Notes: generated by a model from the letters alone, not told the origin. Numbered from the stretch's first letter, positions 1 through 8,190 are shown. The stretch: DNA of 59,952 bases from Shimazuella alba (GCF_009831235.1 NZ_WUUL01000018.1:1-59952), one strand, 5' to 3'. Translations and numbers: made by a program.

Positions 1-18
1 GCCGTATTATAATACGGC
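1..18. repeat. 18-bp perfect palindrome at window edge
   Basis: Bases 1-9 (GCCGTATTA) are the exact reverse complement of bases 10-18. A TATCCTTT stretch follows. It is probably part of a terminator hairpin of a gene to the left, but the window edge prevents a decision. Bases 19-179 hold nothing else I can support. Confidence 0.4.
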
Positions 19-179
19 TATCCTTTCCATTTGTTTTTAGATTTCACAAAACGGATCAGTAAATTATTTTACCTGCTTTCGTTTTGTGATTTCCTTTATT
101 GAATTGACATCTAAATTTATGATTGGTTTTTCTCCTCTTAATTTATCCACTTCGCTACTTTCTGCAGAGTGAACTTATA

Positions 180-686
180 CTATCTTTTGCCTAAGTTTTT
201 CATTGCCTCTAACAACGTATCGTGGATATACTCCATTTCTTTAGTGGGCTCCCAAGATGTGTCGCTGCTGGCATCTTCGTCCCATTGAGTTTCAAACTGA
301 GGATTATGTTGATAAACCCACCACAGATTATTCCAAGGGTCCATAAACCGAGATAATGTGTCACCGTAAAAATCAATGGGATTTGTGACAATCTTTGCGC
401 CCAGTTTTCGGGCCTGCTCTAAAGTAGTCTCAACGTCATCCACATATACTTGTAGTAGGCTTGGCGTAAAAGGCCAATCCGGTTTTGTTTCAGCGATCAT
501 GATACGAGAATTGCCTATTATTAGTTCCGAATGGAGCAAAAGGCCGTCGGTATCCACGGTGTGTCCCTCCATATCCTCTACGGCTCCAAATACTGTCTTC
601 AAAAAATCAATGAAGTTGAGCGCATCTTTCGTAATGATAAAAGGATTGATAGTGTTATATCCTTCAGGGGTATTTGGCTTTTGCAT
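180..686 (-). CDS. VOC family (PhnB/glyoxalase-like) protein
   Basis: This 168-residue protein has the paired beta-alpha-beta-beta-beta layout of the vicinal oxygen chelate superfamily. The N-terminus has the typical 'NPFIITKDALNFIDF' entry, and the second half contains 'VYVDDVETTLEQARKLGAKIV' followed by 'FMDPWNNLWWVYQ', as in PhnB-like proteins. The reaction cannot be read from the sequence; family members include metal-dependent glyoxalases and resistance proteins. A strong site (AAAAGGAGAAATATTT) precedes the ATG at 686. It stands alone, and nothing in the neighbourhood suggests a pathway. Confidence 0.8.
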   Translation of the reverse strand: MQKPNTPEGYNTINPFIITKDALNFIDFLKTVFGAVEDMEGHTVDTDGLLLHSELIIGNSRIMIAETKPDWPFTPSLLQVYVDDVETTLEQARKLGAKIVTNPIDFYGDTLSRFMDPWNNLWWVYQHNPQFETQWDEDASSDTSWEPTKEMEYIHDTLLEAMKNLGKR

Positions 687-799
687 AAATATTTCTCCTT
701 TTATTTGTAAGTAAAATCCACAAAAAACAATCCATTTTCAGTTCAAAGTACAATGGTCTTCACAAAAAACAGCGTCAGCTAACAAAAGAATAATTCATC

Positions 800-826
800 A
801 ATCCTGACATCTTGTGTGTCAGGATT
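800..826. repeat. Isolated 10-bp hairpin
   Basis: AATCCTGACA (800-809) pairs perfectly with TGTCAGGATT (817-826) around a 7-nt loop. Neither side has a T-run, so it is not a standard intrinsic terminator. The stretch 687-1209 otherwise holds only a doubtful 63-codon frame on the minus strand (919-1110), which I do not call. Confidence 0.4.
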
Positions 827-1209
827 CTAGACTTCATAAAATAATATCTTTCTGAACTTTTGTATCCCAGATAAATCCTGTATTTTATTTTTAGTGTAAC
901 AACTCAATTACGCATCGTTCACATATCCCAATTAGGCTCTTTATAATCACTTGTATCCTTATTTCCTCTATGATTAGAATGATTTACACCAATAAAGGAT
1001 AATCTAATCGGCATTATGACATTCTCCATAAAACAGATATTCAAGGTGATTTTGCTTTTCTTCTTTTCGAGTTGATCATTGAAGGGATGAAACGCAGAGA
1101 AACGGATCAACCACCTTAACCAATTGGATTTGTCTTTACGATTCTATCTGAATTGTTTCTTCTGATGAGTGGATGGTTCAAGATGGCATATTAGATAAAA
1201 AGTAAAAAC

Positions 1210-1249
1210 AAACCACATTACCTCTATATACTTAGAGATCATGTGGTTT
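1210..1249 (-). terminator. Intrinsic terminator
   Basis: AAACCACAT (1210-1218) pairs with ATGTGGTTT (1241-1249), and an inner CTCTA/TAGAG stem lies at 1222-1237. Read on the minus strand the hairpin is followed by a T-rich run (GTTTTTACTTTTT). It lies about 80 bases past the stop of the minus-strand gene at 1329. Confidence 0.7.
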
Positions 1250-1328
1250 TCCATTTGTTGAGAAAATCAAGGTTCGTCGTTCAGTTGTTAGTTCTTGCCC
1301 TATCTGAGTTGATTACAGTAAACAATCT

Positions 1329-1862
1329 TCATTCTCCATCCCAAGAGACAACCTCATAATAAACCTCTGCTGGATTTGGATTTTCTGCCAAATATCCTAC
1401 ATAACCACAAACAATGATACCTTCATCAGCCTCCTGAGAAATCACCCATATATCTTCATAATCAATCGTCTGCCATAACACCGCAAAATTAGCTCTCACC
1501 CACTCCCTATCTGCTACAAATACCGGACTATCCGGGACTCCTAAATACAAATACACTTGCCCTGCCCAAATCGTTAACGTTTGCACATAGGAAATGACTT
1601 CTTGTTCCCAACTAAATGCCTTGACAAACTCTGGGTACCTCGAGCGAAAGTCATATGTATACAGCTCTCCATTCCAGCGCTGTTGCACTTTTTGTAAAAC
1701 ATCCTCTCTCGCTGGTGAAGTGAGATACTCCGTGTTCTCCAACACTTGAGATATATGTGCAGGTATCAGCTCAAGTAGCCGTTTTCGTTGATTTCGTTGT
1801 TTATTTACTTTGATTCTATGCTGGAAGTGATCTTTTTTTTGTTGATCCATATTCATTTGCAT
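1329..1862 (-). CDS. Hypothetical protein, possibly YxiF-like
   Basis: The 177-residue protein has a very basic N-terminus (residues 8-30, rich in K, R and Q) and a C-terminal beta-rich half containing 'VYLYLGVPDSPVFVADREWV' and 'DIWVISQEADEGIIVCGY'. That C-terminal pattern recalls small YxiF-type or immunity-like proteins of bacilli, but I am not certain of the family. No signal peptide or membrane segment is visible. No toxin gene lies next to it. A weak purine-rich site precedes the ATG at 1862; the next methionines (residues 3 and 5) are alternative starts. Confidence 0.55.
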   Translation of the reverse strand: MQMNMDQQKKDHFQHRIKVNKQRNQRKRLLELIPAHISQVLENTEYLTSPAREDVLQKVQQRWNGELYTYDFRSRYPEFVKAFSWEQEVISYVQTLTIWAGQVYLYLGVPDSPVFVADREWVRANFAVLWQTIDYEDIWVISQEADEGIIVCGYVGYLAENPNPAEVYYEVVSWDGE

Positions 1863-1960
1863 CCTTCAGTTTAGATATACCCTTGTTTGGAATTTTGCGA
1901 ATATCATAGATCGTATGTTTGCTATTTGTCAAGTATATCCAAAAATTATCCTACCATCTT

Positions 1961-2000
1961 GCTTTCATCCCACGATTTAAACCGTGGGTTTTCTCGCTCG
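1961..2000 (-). mobile_element. IS200/IS605-like end hairpin relic (site 1)
   Basis: On the minus strand the sequence reads GAGAAAACCCACGG, TTTAAAT, CGTGGGATGAAAGC, with a CCCACG/CGTGGG stem at 1969-1988. The 'gagaaaacccacg...cgtggg-atgaaagc' layout resembles the right-end / guide-RNA scaffold of IS200/IS605 TnpB elements. No tnpA or tnpB frame is nearby, so this would be an orphan remnant. The assignment rests on resemblance only. Confidence 0.4.
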
Positions 2001-2020
2001 CAATGATATAAAAATTAGTT

Positions 2021-2051
2021 GCCCCTTATTCTTCTCAGAAAAATAAGGGGC
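2021..2051 (-). terminator. Hairpin after the broken gene at 2194
   Basis: GCCCCTTATT (2021-2030) pairs perfectly with AATAAGGGGC (2042-2051). Read on the minus strand it lies about 140 bases past the stop at 2194 and has only a distant T-run (AACTAATTTTTA). Confidence 0.55.
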
Positions 2052-2193
2052 AAACTGGATTGGAGATAGATAACACTAACTTATCGTCAGGATTCATTAG
2101 AGCTCCACTCGCTAGCCAAATCTTCTTACCAGCGAATCATCCAGCTTGGGAAGAATTACTTCTTCCTTATTCAGGCAGGATTGCCTCTGTTGG

Positions 2194-2525
2194 TCAGAAC
2201 ACCTCTGCGATGATCGTGATGACCTTCTTCAGTGTGGAAAGAAGCCGATGCATCGATCCCTTGCTATGAAGTCGCTTAACCTCTTTCCAAAGATCGACGA
2301 TCTCTTCAAGGACAGCGAGTTGCTCCCTCCTGTTCATCCGTCCGAACTGTTTTCTCCTCTCTTTCCCGTGAGAAGGGAAAGTAACGTTCTGACGAGTATT
2401 TTGGAGTGCCTTCTGCAGCTTATCCCGGAAGTTTTGTGACATTCCTTCTCTTTTGAAGGTCTCTTTCGCCTGTTCCCATGAGGTGATGATGGTCTAGAGT
2501 ACACCATCGGATAGATTGATTCCAT
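2194..2525 (-). pseudogene. Frameshifted orphan small gene
   Basis: The minus-strand frame ending at 2194 reads as good coding sequence with G/C-rich third positions from at least 2493 ('TIITSWEQAKETFKREGMSQN...'), upstream of the ATG at 2442. That ATG touches a GAGAAGGA and has no proper spacing. In frame, a TAG lies at 2494-2496. A well-spaced start (TGGAG, then ATG at 2525) opens the other frame with 'MESIYPMVYSR', so a one-base indel near 2493 would restore one protein of about 110 residues. The product is a charged helical protein of unknown function. It is either a genuine frameshift pseudogene or a sequence error. Confidence 0.55.
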
Positions 2526-2760
2526 ATAGCTCCAGTGAATTGAAAGATACCCTTGTGGTAACTTACTTTTATTATATAACTATTCAGAAAATAACAAAAG
2601 ACTGTAGCATCCTCAATTGCAAATACAGGATTCTCTTTGATTTACTATGAATTTACTGAAAAAAATTTTTGTCATGTTTGATTTTCTTCTCAAACAAAAA
2701 ATGACCCACCCATTTATATAATTTATATTTTCAAGCCACTTTCAGCTTAATTACCACTGA

Positions 2761-2791
2761 CAGCCCACTTCCTTATGAAGGAAGTGGGCTG
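2761..2791 (-). terminator. Strong 14-bp hairpin without U-tract
   Basis: CAGCCCACTTCCTT (2761-2774) and AAGGAAGTGGGCTG (2778-2791) form a perfect stem with a 3-nt loop, 9 bases past the stop of the gene at 2800. The minus-strand continuation (TCAGTGGTAATTAAGC) has no U-tract. Confidence 0.65.
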
Positions 2792-2799
2792 TCCAGAGG

Positions 2800-3057
2800 T
2801 CAATCAGAGACGTTAAAGCCCCTCAGAGCCTTCTCGAACTCCTCCCGGCTACCAAGAGCATTACGGAGCACTACCTTAGCCTTGGGGGCTACCCATGCGA
2901 TTCCGGGGCACTTGGTGACATCATTAATAAAGGAGTCAATCGCGTACTCCTTCATCCCTCGATCGTAGATAGCAAGGGCACGATTCGCGCACCAGTTCAG
3001 ATCCTTCTCGTTCTTCTCATTCTTGGCCCGCTCCTGCTCGTACTGCTCCTGCGACAT
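2800..3057 (-). CDS. Orphan small protein, unknown function
   Basis: This 85-residue soluble protein begins 'MSQEQYEQERAKNEKNEKD' and contains 'VTKCPGIAWVAPKAKVVLRNALG'. I chose the ATG at 3057 because AGAGGAGTCAAT sits directly before it; the frame stays open upstream but passes through an inverted repeat (3092-3107). Codon use is rich in GAG, CTC, ATC and AAG, unlike the AT-rich flanks. No domain is recognised. It stands alone and has its own downstream hairpin, so it belongs to the scattered orphan-gene class of this window. Confidence 0.7.
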   Translation of the reverse strand: MSQEQYEQERAKNEKNEKDLNWCANRALAIYDRGMKEYAIDSFINDVTKCPGIAWVAPKAKVVLRNALGSREEFEKALRGFNVSD

Positions 3058-3087
3058 ATTGACTCCTCTGTAGCTCTCATGGTTGAT

Positions 3088-3128
3088 AAACCCACGCTTT
3101 ATCGTGGAGTTTTGCACTTTTTGCAAAA
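3088..3128. mobile_element. IS605-like hairpin relic (site 2) plus second inverted repeat
   Basis: CCACG (3092-3096) and CGTGG (3103-3107) form a hairpin in the context AAACCCACGCTTTATCGTGG, similar to the hairpin at 1969-1988. A second inverted repeat, TTTTGCA (3110-3116) / TGCAAAA (3122-3128), follows. Together they occupy the leader of the minus-strand gene starting at 3057, so they might also act as a leader structure. Confidence 0.35.
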
Positions 3129-3203
3129 CTCATGAGATTAAAATCAGAATATTACAATAGAATCTAATTTTCAAGATAAAAATTTAAACTTGCTGCTGCC
3201 ATA

Positions 3204-3292
3204 TTACCTCAAGCCGAACATTTGGTTTTCCTCTCCCCAATCACATTGTTTTTGATCCAATCGAATTACAAGCTCAAACTCATCACCATTTT
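3204..3292 (-). pseudogene. Gene tail fragment
   Basis: Minus-strand codons ending at TAA 3204-3206 read '...DEFELVIRLDQKQ' then 'CDWGEENQMFGLR', bounded upstream by an in-frame TGA. It looks like the 3' end of a lost gene. A related DNA segment sharing AAGCCGAACA and further blocks lies at about 4011-4075 in the same orientation. Confidence 0.35.
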
Positions 3293-3424
3293 TTCAGTTA
3301 ATGACATGATAAATAGGAATTTTATTGTCCGAATTTCATGTATCCTATTTAAAAAGACTTTTTCTTAAGATCCAATCAAAATTGGAAGAAATCCTTCCTA
3401 GAGGAAAATAGAGAAAGGTCAACC

Positions 3425-3700
3425 ATGGCTAAGCTTGGTGATGTTAAGAAGGCTATCAAGCGACTCGACTATTCAAAGCCGGGAGATCGTGCGAAGGTTA
3501 GGACTCTGCTTCAGCCTTTTGAACAGGAAATGAATTATGACAACGACCTTTGCGATATCTATGTCATTTGTGGAGGTCCTACTGTGATGCAAGAGGCGGG
3601 TTATATGGTCAATGGATTTAGTAAGGACCCGAAGATGAGTCGCTTCCCGAGTTTTCCGAAGGCAGTAGAGTATGCTAACAGTCTGAGGCGTAAGCTCTAA
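3425..3700 (+). CDS. Orphan small protein, unknown function
   Basis: The 91-residue basic protein starts 'MAKLGDVKKAIKRLDYSKPG' and contains 'LCDIYVICGGPTVMQEAGYMV'. It has no signal peptide or membrane segment and no family I recognise. GAGAAAGG precedes the ATG with good spacing. Codon use is less AT-biased than that of the neighbours. It is a single gene followed by a private hairpin, and it lies between two related gene-tail fragments (3204-3292 and about 4011-4075). Confidence 0.7.
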   Translation: MAKLGDVKKAIKRLDYSKPGDRAKVRTLLQPFEQEMNYDNDLCDIYVICGGPTVMQEAGYMVNGFSKDPKMSRFPSFPKAVEYANSLRRKL

Positions 3701-3722
3701 ATACATGGTATGACCAAAAAAA

Positions 3723-3752
3723 GGCGACAGACAGCAGAAGTTGTTTGTCGTC
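3723..3752 (+). terminator. Hairpin after the 3425 gene
   Basis: GGCGACAGACA (3723-3733) pairs with TGTTTGTCGTC (3742-3752), allowing two G-U pairs, 22 bases after the stop. The tail TTGTGGTTTA has only a poor U-tract. Confidence 0.55.
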
Positions 3753-4132
3753 TTGTGGTTTATGCTGCTACTTTCCGAATAGACTTACTTCTGTTTGTAA
3801 AGTTATATAGTAGGTTCAGTGACAAGGGAGCTGCTCTAGTCTCTTAGATAGATTTCATTATATAGTTCTGTTACCGTCGAAGGTCGGTTTTACCATTGAA
3901 AAACTCCATTCAAGGTATTACCGATATTTCACCCCCTCATCGAAAAATGAGAAAGGTTTGATCATACATTTAAATTTCCTTGTTAAAACGCTTGTCCAAC
4001 ATTCACTTAAGCCGAACACTAGGTTTCTACTCCACCATAATCTTCTTCTCCCACAGCACATTTTCTTCGAAACTGGTACAACTCCCCGCTGAAACCCAAC
4101 ATTCATCCCGATATTTTTACATCGTTTCATGC

Positions 4133-4342
4133 TTACAATGTCTTGACAATGTGAGCTACTAAACGCAAATTATGCTCAATTAACAAATTCCTAGCATAGC
4201 TGTCCCCATCAGCCATTTTCTTTAGATTAAGTTCTTCTTCTTGCTCTGACAATGGCTGGGGAAAAGCATTGCTCTTTATAAAAGAAACAAATACCATCAT
4301 CTCTTTAATAAGAAGCGACAGTGCAGTTATTATCCCTGGCAT
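4133..4342 (-). pseudogene. sigK: N-terminal fragment of RNA polymerase sigma-K
   Basis: This 69-residue frame reads 'VSFIKSNAFPQPLS', 'MADGDSYARNLLIEHNLRLV' and 'AHIVKTL', closely matching the first ~70 residues of Bacillus sigma-K (SpoIVCB), the late mother-cell sporulation sigma factor, including its pro-sequence. GGGAGGTTCTC gives a clear start at 4342, which I prefer to the upstream ATG at 4375. The frame stops right after the conserved 'LVAHIVK', exactly where core region 2 should continue, and no continuation exists in the window. Either a skin-like element interrupts the gene with the rest outside the window, or this is a dead truncated copy. No recombinase gene lies beside the break, which favours a dead copy. 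Confidence 0.8.
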
Positions 4343-4768
4343 GAGAACCTCCCTAGCTTTTGTACATGTATTCATTTATTATTAGCATTCTTATTTTTAT
4401 GCAAGGTATGCTCAGAATATGGGTAGGTTTTGTTTATGGACATGAAAGGAAGGAATGAGGAAAATTAGCGTTGAATCAAGAATGTGTGGATAGAAATGAT
4501 CGAGGATACTATTTGGAATCAAAACGTTCACGTTAAAAGGAGCACTACAATGATTTTTTAGTGACTATTCCTTATTCCCTTTTTCGAGACGATAAGGGAG
4601 AGGAGTCCCAGTAAATATTTAAAAATTCTAAGGTATGGCAAGGGATCCACGTTAACGAAATATTTAATCGTGGTAGCCTTAAAAATTATACTTTGCAGTC
4701 TATCATAAAAAAACCTGTCACTGGGATTATTTACTTATATTTCCCTCTTATTTGTTCAAAAAATAGCT
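4343..4768. other. Non-coding AT-rich stretch
   Basis: I see no convincing gene here. A weak CCACG/CGTGG inverted repeat lies near 4648-4672. The stretch ends at the hairpin following the minus-strand gene at 4812. Confidence 0.4.
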
Positions 4769-4802
4769 GGACCAGATTTTCTGTATTCACAAAATCTGGT
4801 CC
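4769..4802 (-). terminator. 12-bp hairpin after the 4812 gene
   Basis: GGACCAGATTTT (4769-4780) pairs perfectly with AAAATCTGGTCC (4791-4802), just past the minus-strand stop at 4812. A T-run (ATTTTTTG) follows after about four bases. Confidence 0.7.
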
Positions 4803-4811
4803 GTCTAATCA

Positions 4812-5066
4812 TCAATCCATCCCCGTCATTCTCAAACAGTAATGATGCACTTCAGCCAGAACCTGATGGCGATGAGTTTTCATGATGTCACTAAGAGAAT
4901 CCATCACACGAAGGATATCCCGACGAGTTGCTCTTATATTCCCCAAAGTTCGAGCGGCATCTTTGAGGTTACTTCTTATAATGGGATGAAATCCTTTCAG
5001 CTCCTTTTTCTCAAAATCTTCTAGAGCCTGTTTTGCTTCACTACCAGTATGGATAGTCAAGGGCAT
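4812..5066 (-). CDS. Orphan small helical protein, unknown function
   Basis: The 84-residue product starts 'MPLTIHTGSEAKQALEDFEK' and is mostly amphipathic helix ('DAARTLGNIRATRRDILRVM'). I use the ATG at 5066 because TAGGAGAAAAC precedes it; the longer frame (to 5177) would add an AT-rich, implausible 37-residue leader. No known domain is recognised. Third-position G/C is higher than in its surroundings. It is a single gene with a strong private terminator, another member of the scattered orphan class. Confidence 0.7.
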   Translation of the reverse strand: MPLTIHTGSEAKQALEDFEKKELKGFHPIIRSNLKDAARTLGNIRATRRDILRVMDSLSDIMKTHRHQVLAEVHHYCLRMTGMD

Positions 5067-5294
5067 GTTTTCTCCTAGATAGGGGAGGATGATAAGCTTA
5101 CTTAAGTATATATCAAAAATCAATAATTTCAATTTTGTGTAATATACCATAGTCGATAGATGAAAGATGTCATACAACTTTGTTATTAGAATTGGTAGAC
5201 TGTATTAGTGGATAGTTTATTCAAAAATTAGAGGTTGATTTATTGATCAACTTTTGAGAATGTGTAGAAGTAGGCTACGATTGGAGAAACAGAC

Positions 5295-5525
5295 ATGTCC
5301 GAAACAATGGTGACACAAAACTGTAACTACAGTTGGCCAGAACCAATTAACTCACCAAAAGATGAACTATGTCCAGCACGTCAGCAAGGGGCTCCCCCCC
5401 ATACACTCAGGCACATCTGCAACGGCGTGCAAGTACCTAAAAGCAAGGAGAACGACCAGAACGCTTGGACCGATGCCCGTAAGAAGCACGAGCACAAGTG
5501 CGCTTGGTGCAATCAGCATCCCTAA
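5295..5525 (+). CDS. Orphan Cys-containing small protein
   Basis: This 76-residue protein carries five cysteines ('QNCNYSW', 'ELCPARQ', 'HICNG', 'KCAWCNQHP'), with a C-x2-C and nearby histidines at the C-terminus, suggesting a small zinc- or metal-binding fold. TTGGAG precedes the ATG at 5295; an in-frame ATG at 5307 is an alternative. It has no signal peptide. A long GC-rich hairpin follows 130 bases downstream. No family is recognised. Other frames over the same DNA (5362-5562 plus, 5367-5567 minus) lack ribosome sites. Confidence 0.55.
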   Translation: MSETMVTQNCNYSWPEPINSPKDELCPARQQGAPPHTLRHICNGVQVPKSKENDQNAWTDARKKHEHKCAWCNQHP

Positions 5526-5655
5526 GGTCCAATCCTGCAAAAAAATGCCCCACTCCAAATAGGGCAAAGTGAAAATGAAACAGAATCATGATTGATCAAA
5601 GTCAAAAGCTTATGATCGGCTGATTCTAGCTGATGGGGACACCCCTTCAAGCAAT

Positions 5656-5697
5656 CGCGGCTAGGGATGTGCTTCAATCACACATACCCTAGCCGCG
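5656..5697 (+). terminator. Long hairpin
   Basis: CGCGGCTAGGG (5656-5666) pairs with CCCTAGCCGCG (5687-5697), with inner ATGTG/CACAT pairing. It is GC-rich in an AT-rich setting and lacks a U-tract. It is the probable 3' end of the 5295 transcript. Confidence 0.55.
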
Positions 5698-5975
5698 ACT
5701 GATTTACAGAACATTTGTGATCGATAAGTGAATCCATTTTATCATCATAACTCAAAAATCAATTGCTACAGGCCTCTGATTACTTGGTTCTATAAACAAA
5801 ATCCAGTCGCTAATAGCAACAAACATAGACTCAAGCTAATTTCAAAGATAGGTATTCATATATATAAAACAAGGAAACAAACTTTTAAATAAGAAAAAAT
5901 AACAGCATAATCATATACGAACAACTAGGCTATGCCTATAATAGGGTTATCCCTAAAAAAGGAGTAGCTGTTACG

Positions 5976-6842
5976 ATGAAAAAATGGATCATACCTTGCA
6001 TTGCTATTTTATTCTTGTTAAGCGCTTGTTCTTCTCAAACCAACTCTTCAGTTATTCCCAAAAAGAATCCACCCAAACCAATCACTTCCGTGTCAGAGGC
6101 AATCGAAAAATCAACAGCTGCCATGGAAAAGATGAAAAGTTTTCAAGTCGAGTATACAAAGAAATATACTTCTGATGAAGAAAATACAAAAACTGATTAT
6201 CGCAATCACATCGTAAAGAATGACACGATATCTTTTACGTTTATTGATCGCAATCAGTATCATCTCTATGAACGTATACACGAGACTCGAGCTACTGACA
6301 CAGAGAAGCAACCAGACACCCAAACAGAAATATACGTGAAAGATGGTACCCTTTATAAACATTATTTTAATTGGGGCAGCGATGGTACGGATCGCTGGAC
6401 GAAAGCCAAACCAACAAGTTCTACACTTTCAGAAACATTGTATGAAAGTCCCATATTCCTAGACCCTTCTTATCTATTAGCAAACTTAAAACCGAATCAA
6501 AAACAAGTAAAGCTTACGCAGTCTCAAAATGCATATGTACTTGAACTCACATTAACCAATAAAGAAGAAAAAACAGAAATTATGGGTTTTGGCAAAGGCG
6601 GCAAAGGATTTGCTAATGTCAATGCAATCAAAAAAATTCCCCTTTCTACCGTCAAAATTACGATAGATAAAGAAACCCTGCTCACACAAAAAGTAGAGCA
6701 GCATGAGCTCTCTACTACCACGGCAGAAAGTGGAGATGTTATCAAGACAGATGAGTATCAAACGCATATTTTTAAATGGAATACAAAATCGATCACAGTT
6801 CCTGAAGAAGCACTCACCACACACCACACAGCAGTTAAATAA
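5976..6842 (+). CDS. Secreted lipoprotein, unknown function
   Basis: The 288-residue protein has a lipoprotein signal (residues 1-18, 'FLLSAC' lipobox) and should be anchored outside the membrane by Cys18. The mature part is a beta-rich domain with alternating charged strands ('AMEKMKSFQVEYTKKYT', 'AYVLELTLTNKEEKTEI'), recalling LolA/LppX-like or DUF6612-type lipoproteins of Bacillales; I do not assign a family firmly. AAAGGAGTAGCTGTTACG precedes the ATG at 5976. AT-rich codon use matches the host. It is monocistronic with a terminator at 6879. Confidence 0.8.
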   Translation: MKKWIIPCIAILFLLSACSSQTNSSVIPKKNPPKPITSVSEAIEKSTAAMEKMKSFQVEYTKKYTSDEENTKTDYRNHIVKNDTISFTFIDRNQYHLYERIHETRATDTEKQPDTQTEIYVKDGTLYKHYFNWGSDGTDRWTKAKPTSSTLSETLYESPIFLDPSYLLANLKPNQKQVKLTQSQNAYVLELTLTNKEEKTEIMGFGKGGKGFANVNAIKKIPLSTVKITIDKETLLTQKVEQHELSTTTAESGDVIKTDEYQTHIFKWNTKSITVPEEALTTHHTAVK

Positions 6843-6878
6843 AGGTTTCTCCATGTATTACATCAAATGATATGGATG

Positions 6879-6910
6879 AAGGATAGCTGTGTAAAATAGG
6901 TTATCCTTTT
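6879..6910 (+). terminator. Weak terminator of the lipoprotein gene
   Basis: AAGGATA (6879-6885) pairs with TATCCTT (6902-6908), followed by TTCATTTTG. The remaining stretch to 7370 holds only a possible 21-codon hydrophobic frame starting near 7011 ('MTILCTLGSLVV...'), which I do not call as a gene. Confidence 0.45.
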
Positions 6911-7370
6911 CATTTTGTTTGTAGACCACGAAACAGATCTTCATATCTTCATACAACTTCGAGTAGCTTACGAATTTTGTTTCAGTCGTCGTAAGAAAAA
7001 CGAAAGAATGACGATCTTATGTACCCTTGGGAGTCTCGTAGTTATTGCTATATCCTTAATCCTCCTCATTTAAATCCTACATAAGGAAGAAGAGAAGCTG
7101 CGGTTTTGCCCGTTTTCACTTGCAGGCATATTTCACCCATATAATAATGGCTTAGAGCTGTATGTGCCACTTGTGCCTCCTTCGTTTTTACCAAAAGAAG
7201 TTCCCATACAGCATGTGAATAGTTCATAAAAAGAAGGGTATTTTAAGTAAAACCGTTCTTTTAGCATAAGAATCGCAAAATAAAAAAACATATTTATGTT
7301 TTTATCAAAAATGAAACCTGCCTTTTTTAACCCAATGCTTTTACATTTAGAGCTTAAAGGACCAACACAA

Positions 7371-7967
7371 ATGAACCTAAACAAGGAAATTTCCCCATCT
7401 CTTTACCAATGGATGGTTCGACCAAATTGGATAACCAAAAAATACATACACGACCGATTAAGGATGAGATTTCGATTTGACCATCATACTGTTTTAGATT
7501 TTGGGTCTGGCACAGGAGCGAATTGCACTTTGTTCCCTCCTGAAAGATATAAGGGAATAGATCCTGACGAGAAACGAGTGTCATACTCACGAAAAAGATA
7601 CAAGAATCACCGTTTTTACAACCTTCACAACCATACTTTACCCTTTCAAGACGATAGTATGGACTATATATTAATCATTGCTGTGCTGCATCATATTCCT
7701 TCTCATGACATTGTCGAGTATATACAGGAATTTAAACGCATCTTAAAACCAAATGGTTCAATTATTGTTATGGAACCTTGTTTCCATGCTAAAAACCCAC
7801 TCTCCAATTTTTTTATGAATCAATTTGATAAAGGCAAATATATTCGGGAAGAAGAAAGTTATCTTCAATTTTTTCATGATCAAGGATTAGAATGCCAAGT
7901 GATCGAGCGATTTCGTAAATGCTTTTTGTACAATGAATTATTTTTCTGCGCCAACTTCATTCCATAA
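7371..7967 (+). CDS. Class I SAM-dependent methyltransferase
   Basis: The 198-residue protein has motif I 'VLDFGSGTGANC', the acidic ribose-binding step 'YKGIDPDEK', and 'DYILIIAVLHHI' as motif IV, followed by 'FKRILKPNGSIIVMEP'. This is the Methyltransf_11 / UbiE-like fold, active in the cytoplasm; the acceptor substrate is unknown. I use the ATG at 7371 because AAAGGA lies at correct spacing; the frame is open from 7296 but those extra residues lack a ribosome site. Codon use is host-like. It stands alone. Confidence 0.8.
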   Translation: MNLNKEISPSLYQWMVRPNWITKKYIHDRLRMRFRFDHHTVLDFGSGTGANCTLFPPERYKGIDPDEKRVSYSRKRYKNHRFYNLHNHTLPFQDDSMDYILIIAVLHHIPSHDIVEYIQEFKRILKPNGSIIVMEPCFHAKNPLSNFFMNQFDKGKYIREEESYLQFFHDQGLECQVIERFRKCFLYNELFFCANFIP

Positions 7968-8066
7968 TCGCTTACAGCACCTCATAAACCTCTTGAAATA
8001 TTTTCATCACTTTTGTTATATAAGTAAATTTGAATGAAATTTGAATGCTGTTTCTAAGGATTAAAA

Positions 8067-8100
8067 AAGTGATCCGGCAAAATATCTTACAAGATCACTT
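8067..8100 (-). terminator. GATC-type terminator, copy 1
   Basis: AAGTGATC (8067-8074) pairs with GATCACTT (8093-8100). The A-run on the left makes it a U-tracted terminator on the minus strand. It may serve both the methyltransferase and opposing transcripts. Similar hairpins recur at 12396-12428 and 12622-12652. Confidence 0.5.
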
Positions 8101-8138
8101 CCCTCGTTTTATAAAGCCATGAATACCTAATAATGTGA

Positions 8139-8190
8139 GCACCCTCTGGTCTTAAACTCGATTTGAAACCGAATCTATCCCAGAGGGTGC
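8139..8190. terminator. 11-bp hairpin below the 39-codon gene
   Basis: GCACCCTCTGG (8139-8149) pairs perfectly with CCAGAGGGTGC (8180-8190). Its U-like run (TTTTG) is on the plus-strand side. It lies 37 bases past the minus-strand stop at 8227. Confidence 0.55.

Noticed and set aside
919-1110. 63-codon minus-strand frame
   Set aside because: No ribosome site and no convincing composition; possibly a relic but not supportable.
1-4150. Complete skin-like prophage interrupting sigK
   Set aside because: No recombinase and no phage structural genes lie in this stretch; only the truncated sigK end supports the idea.
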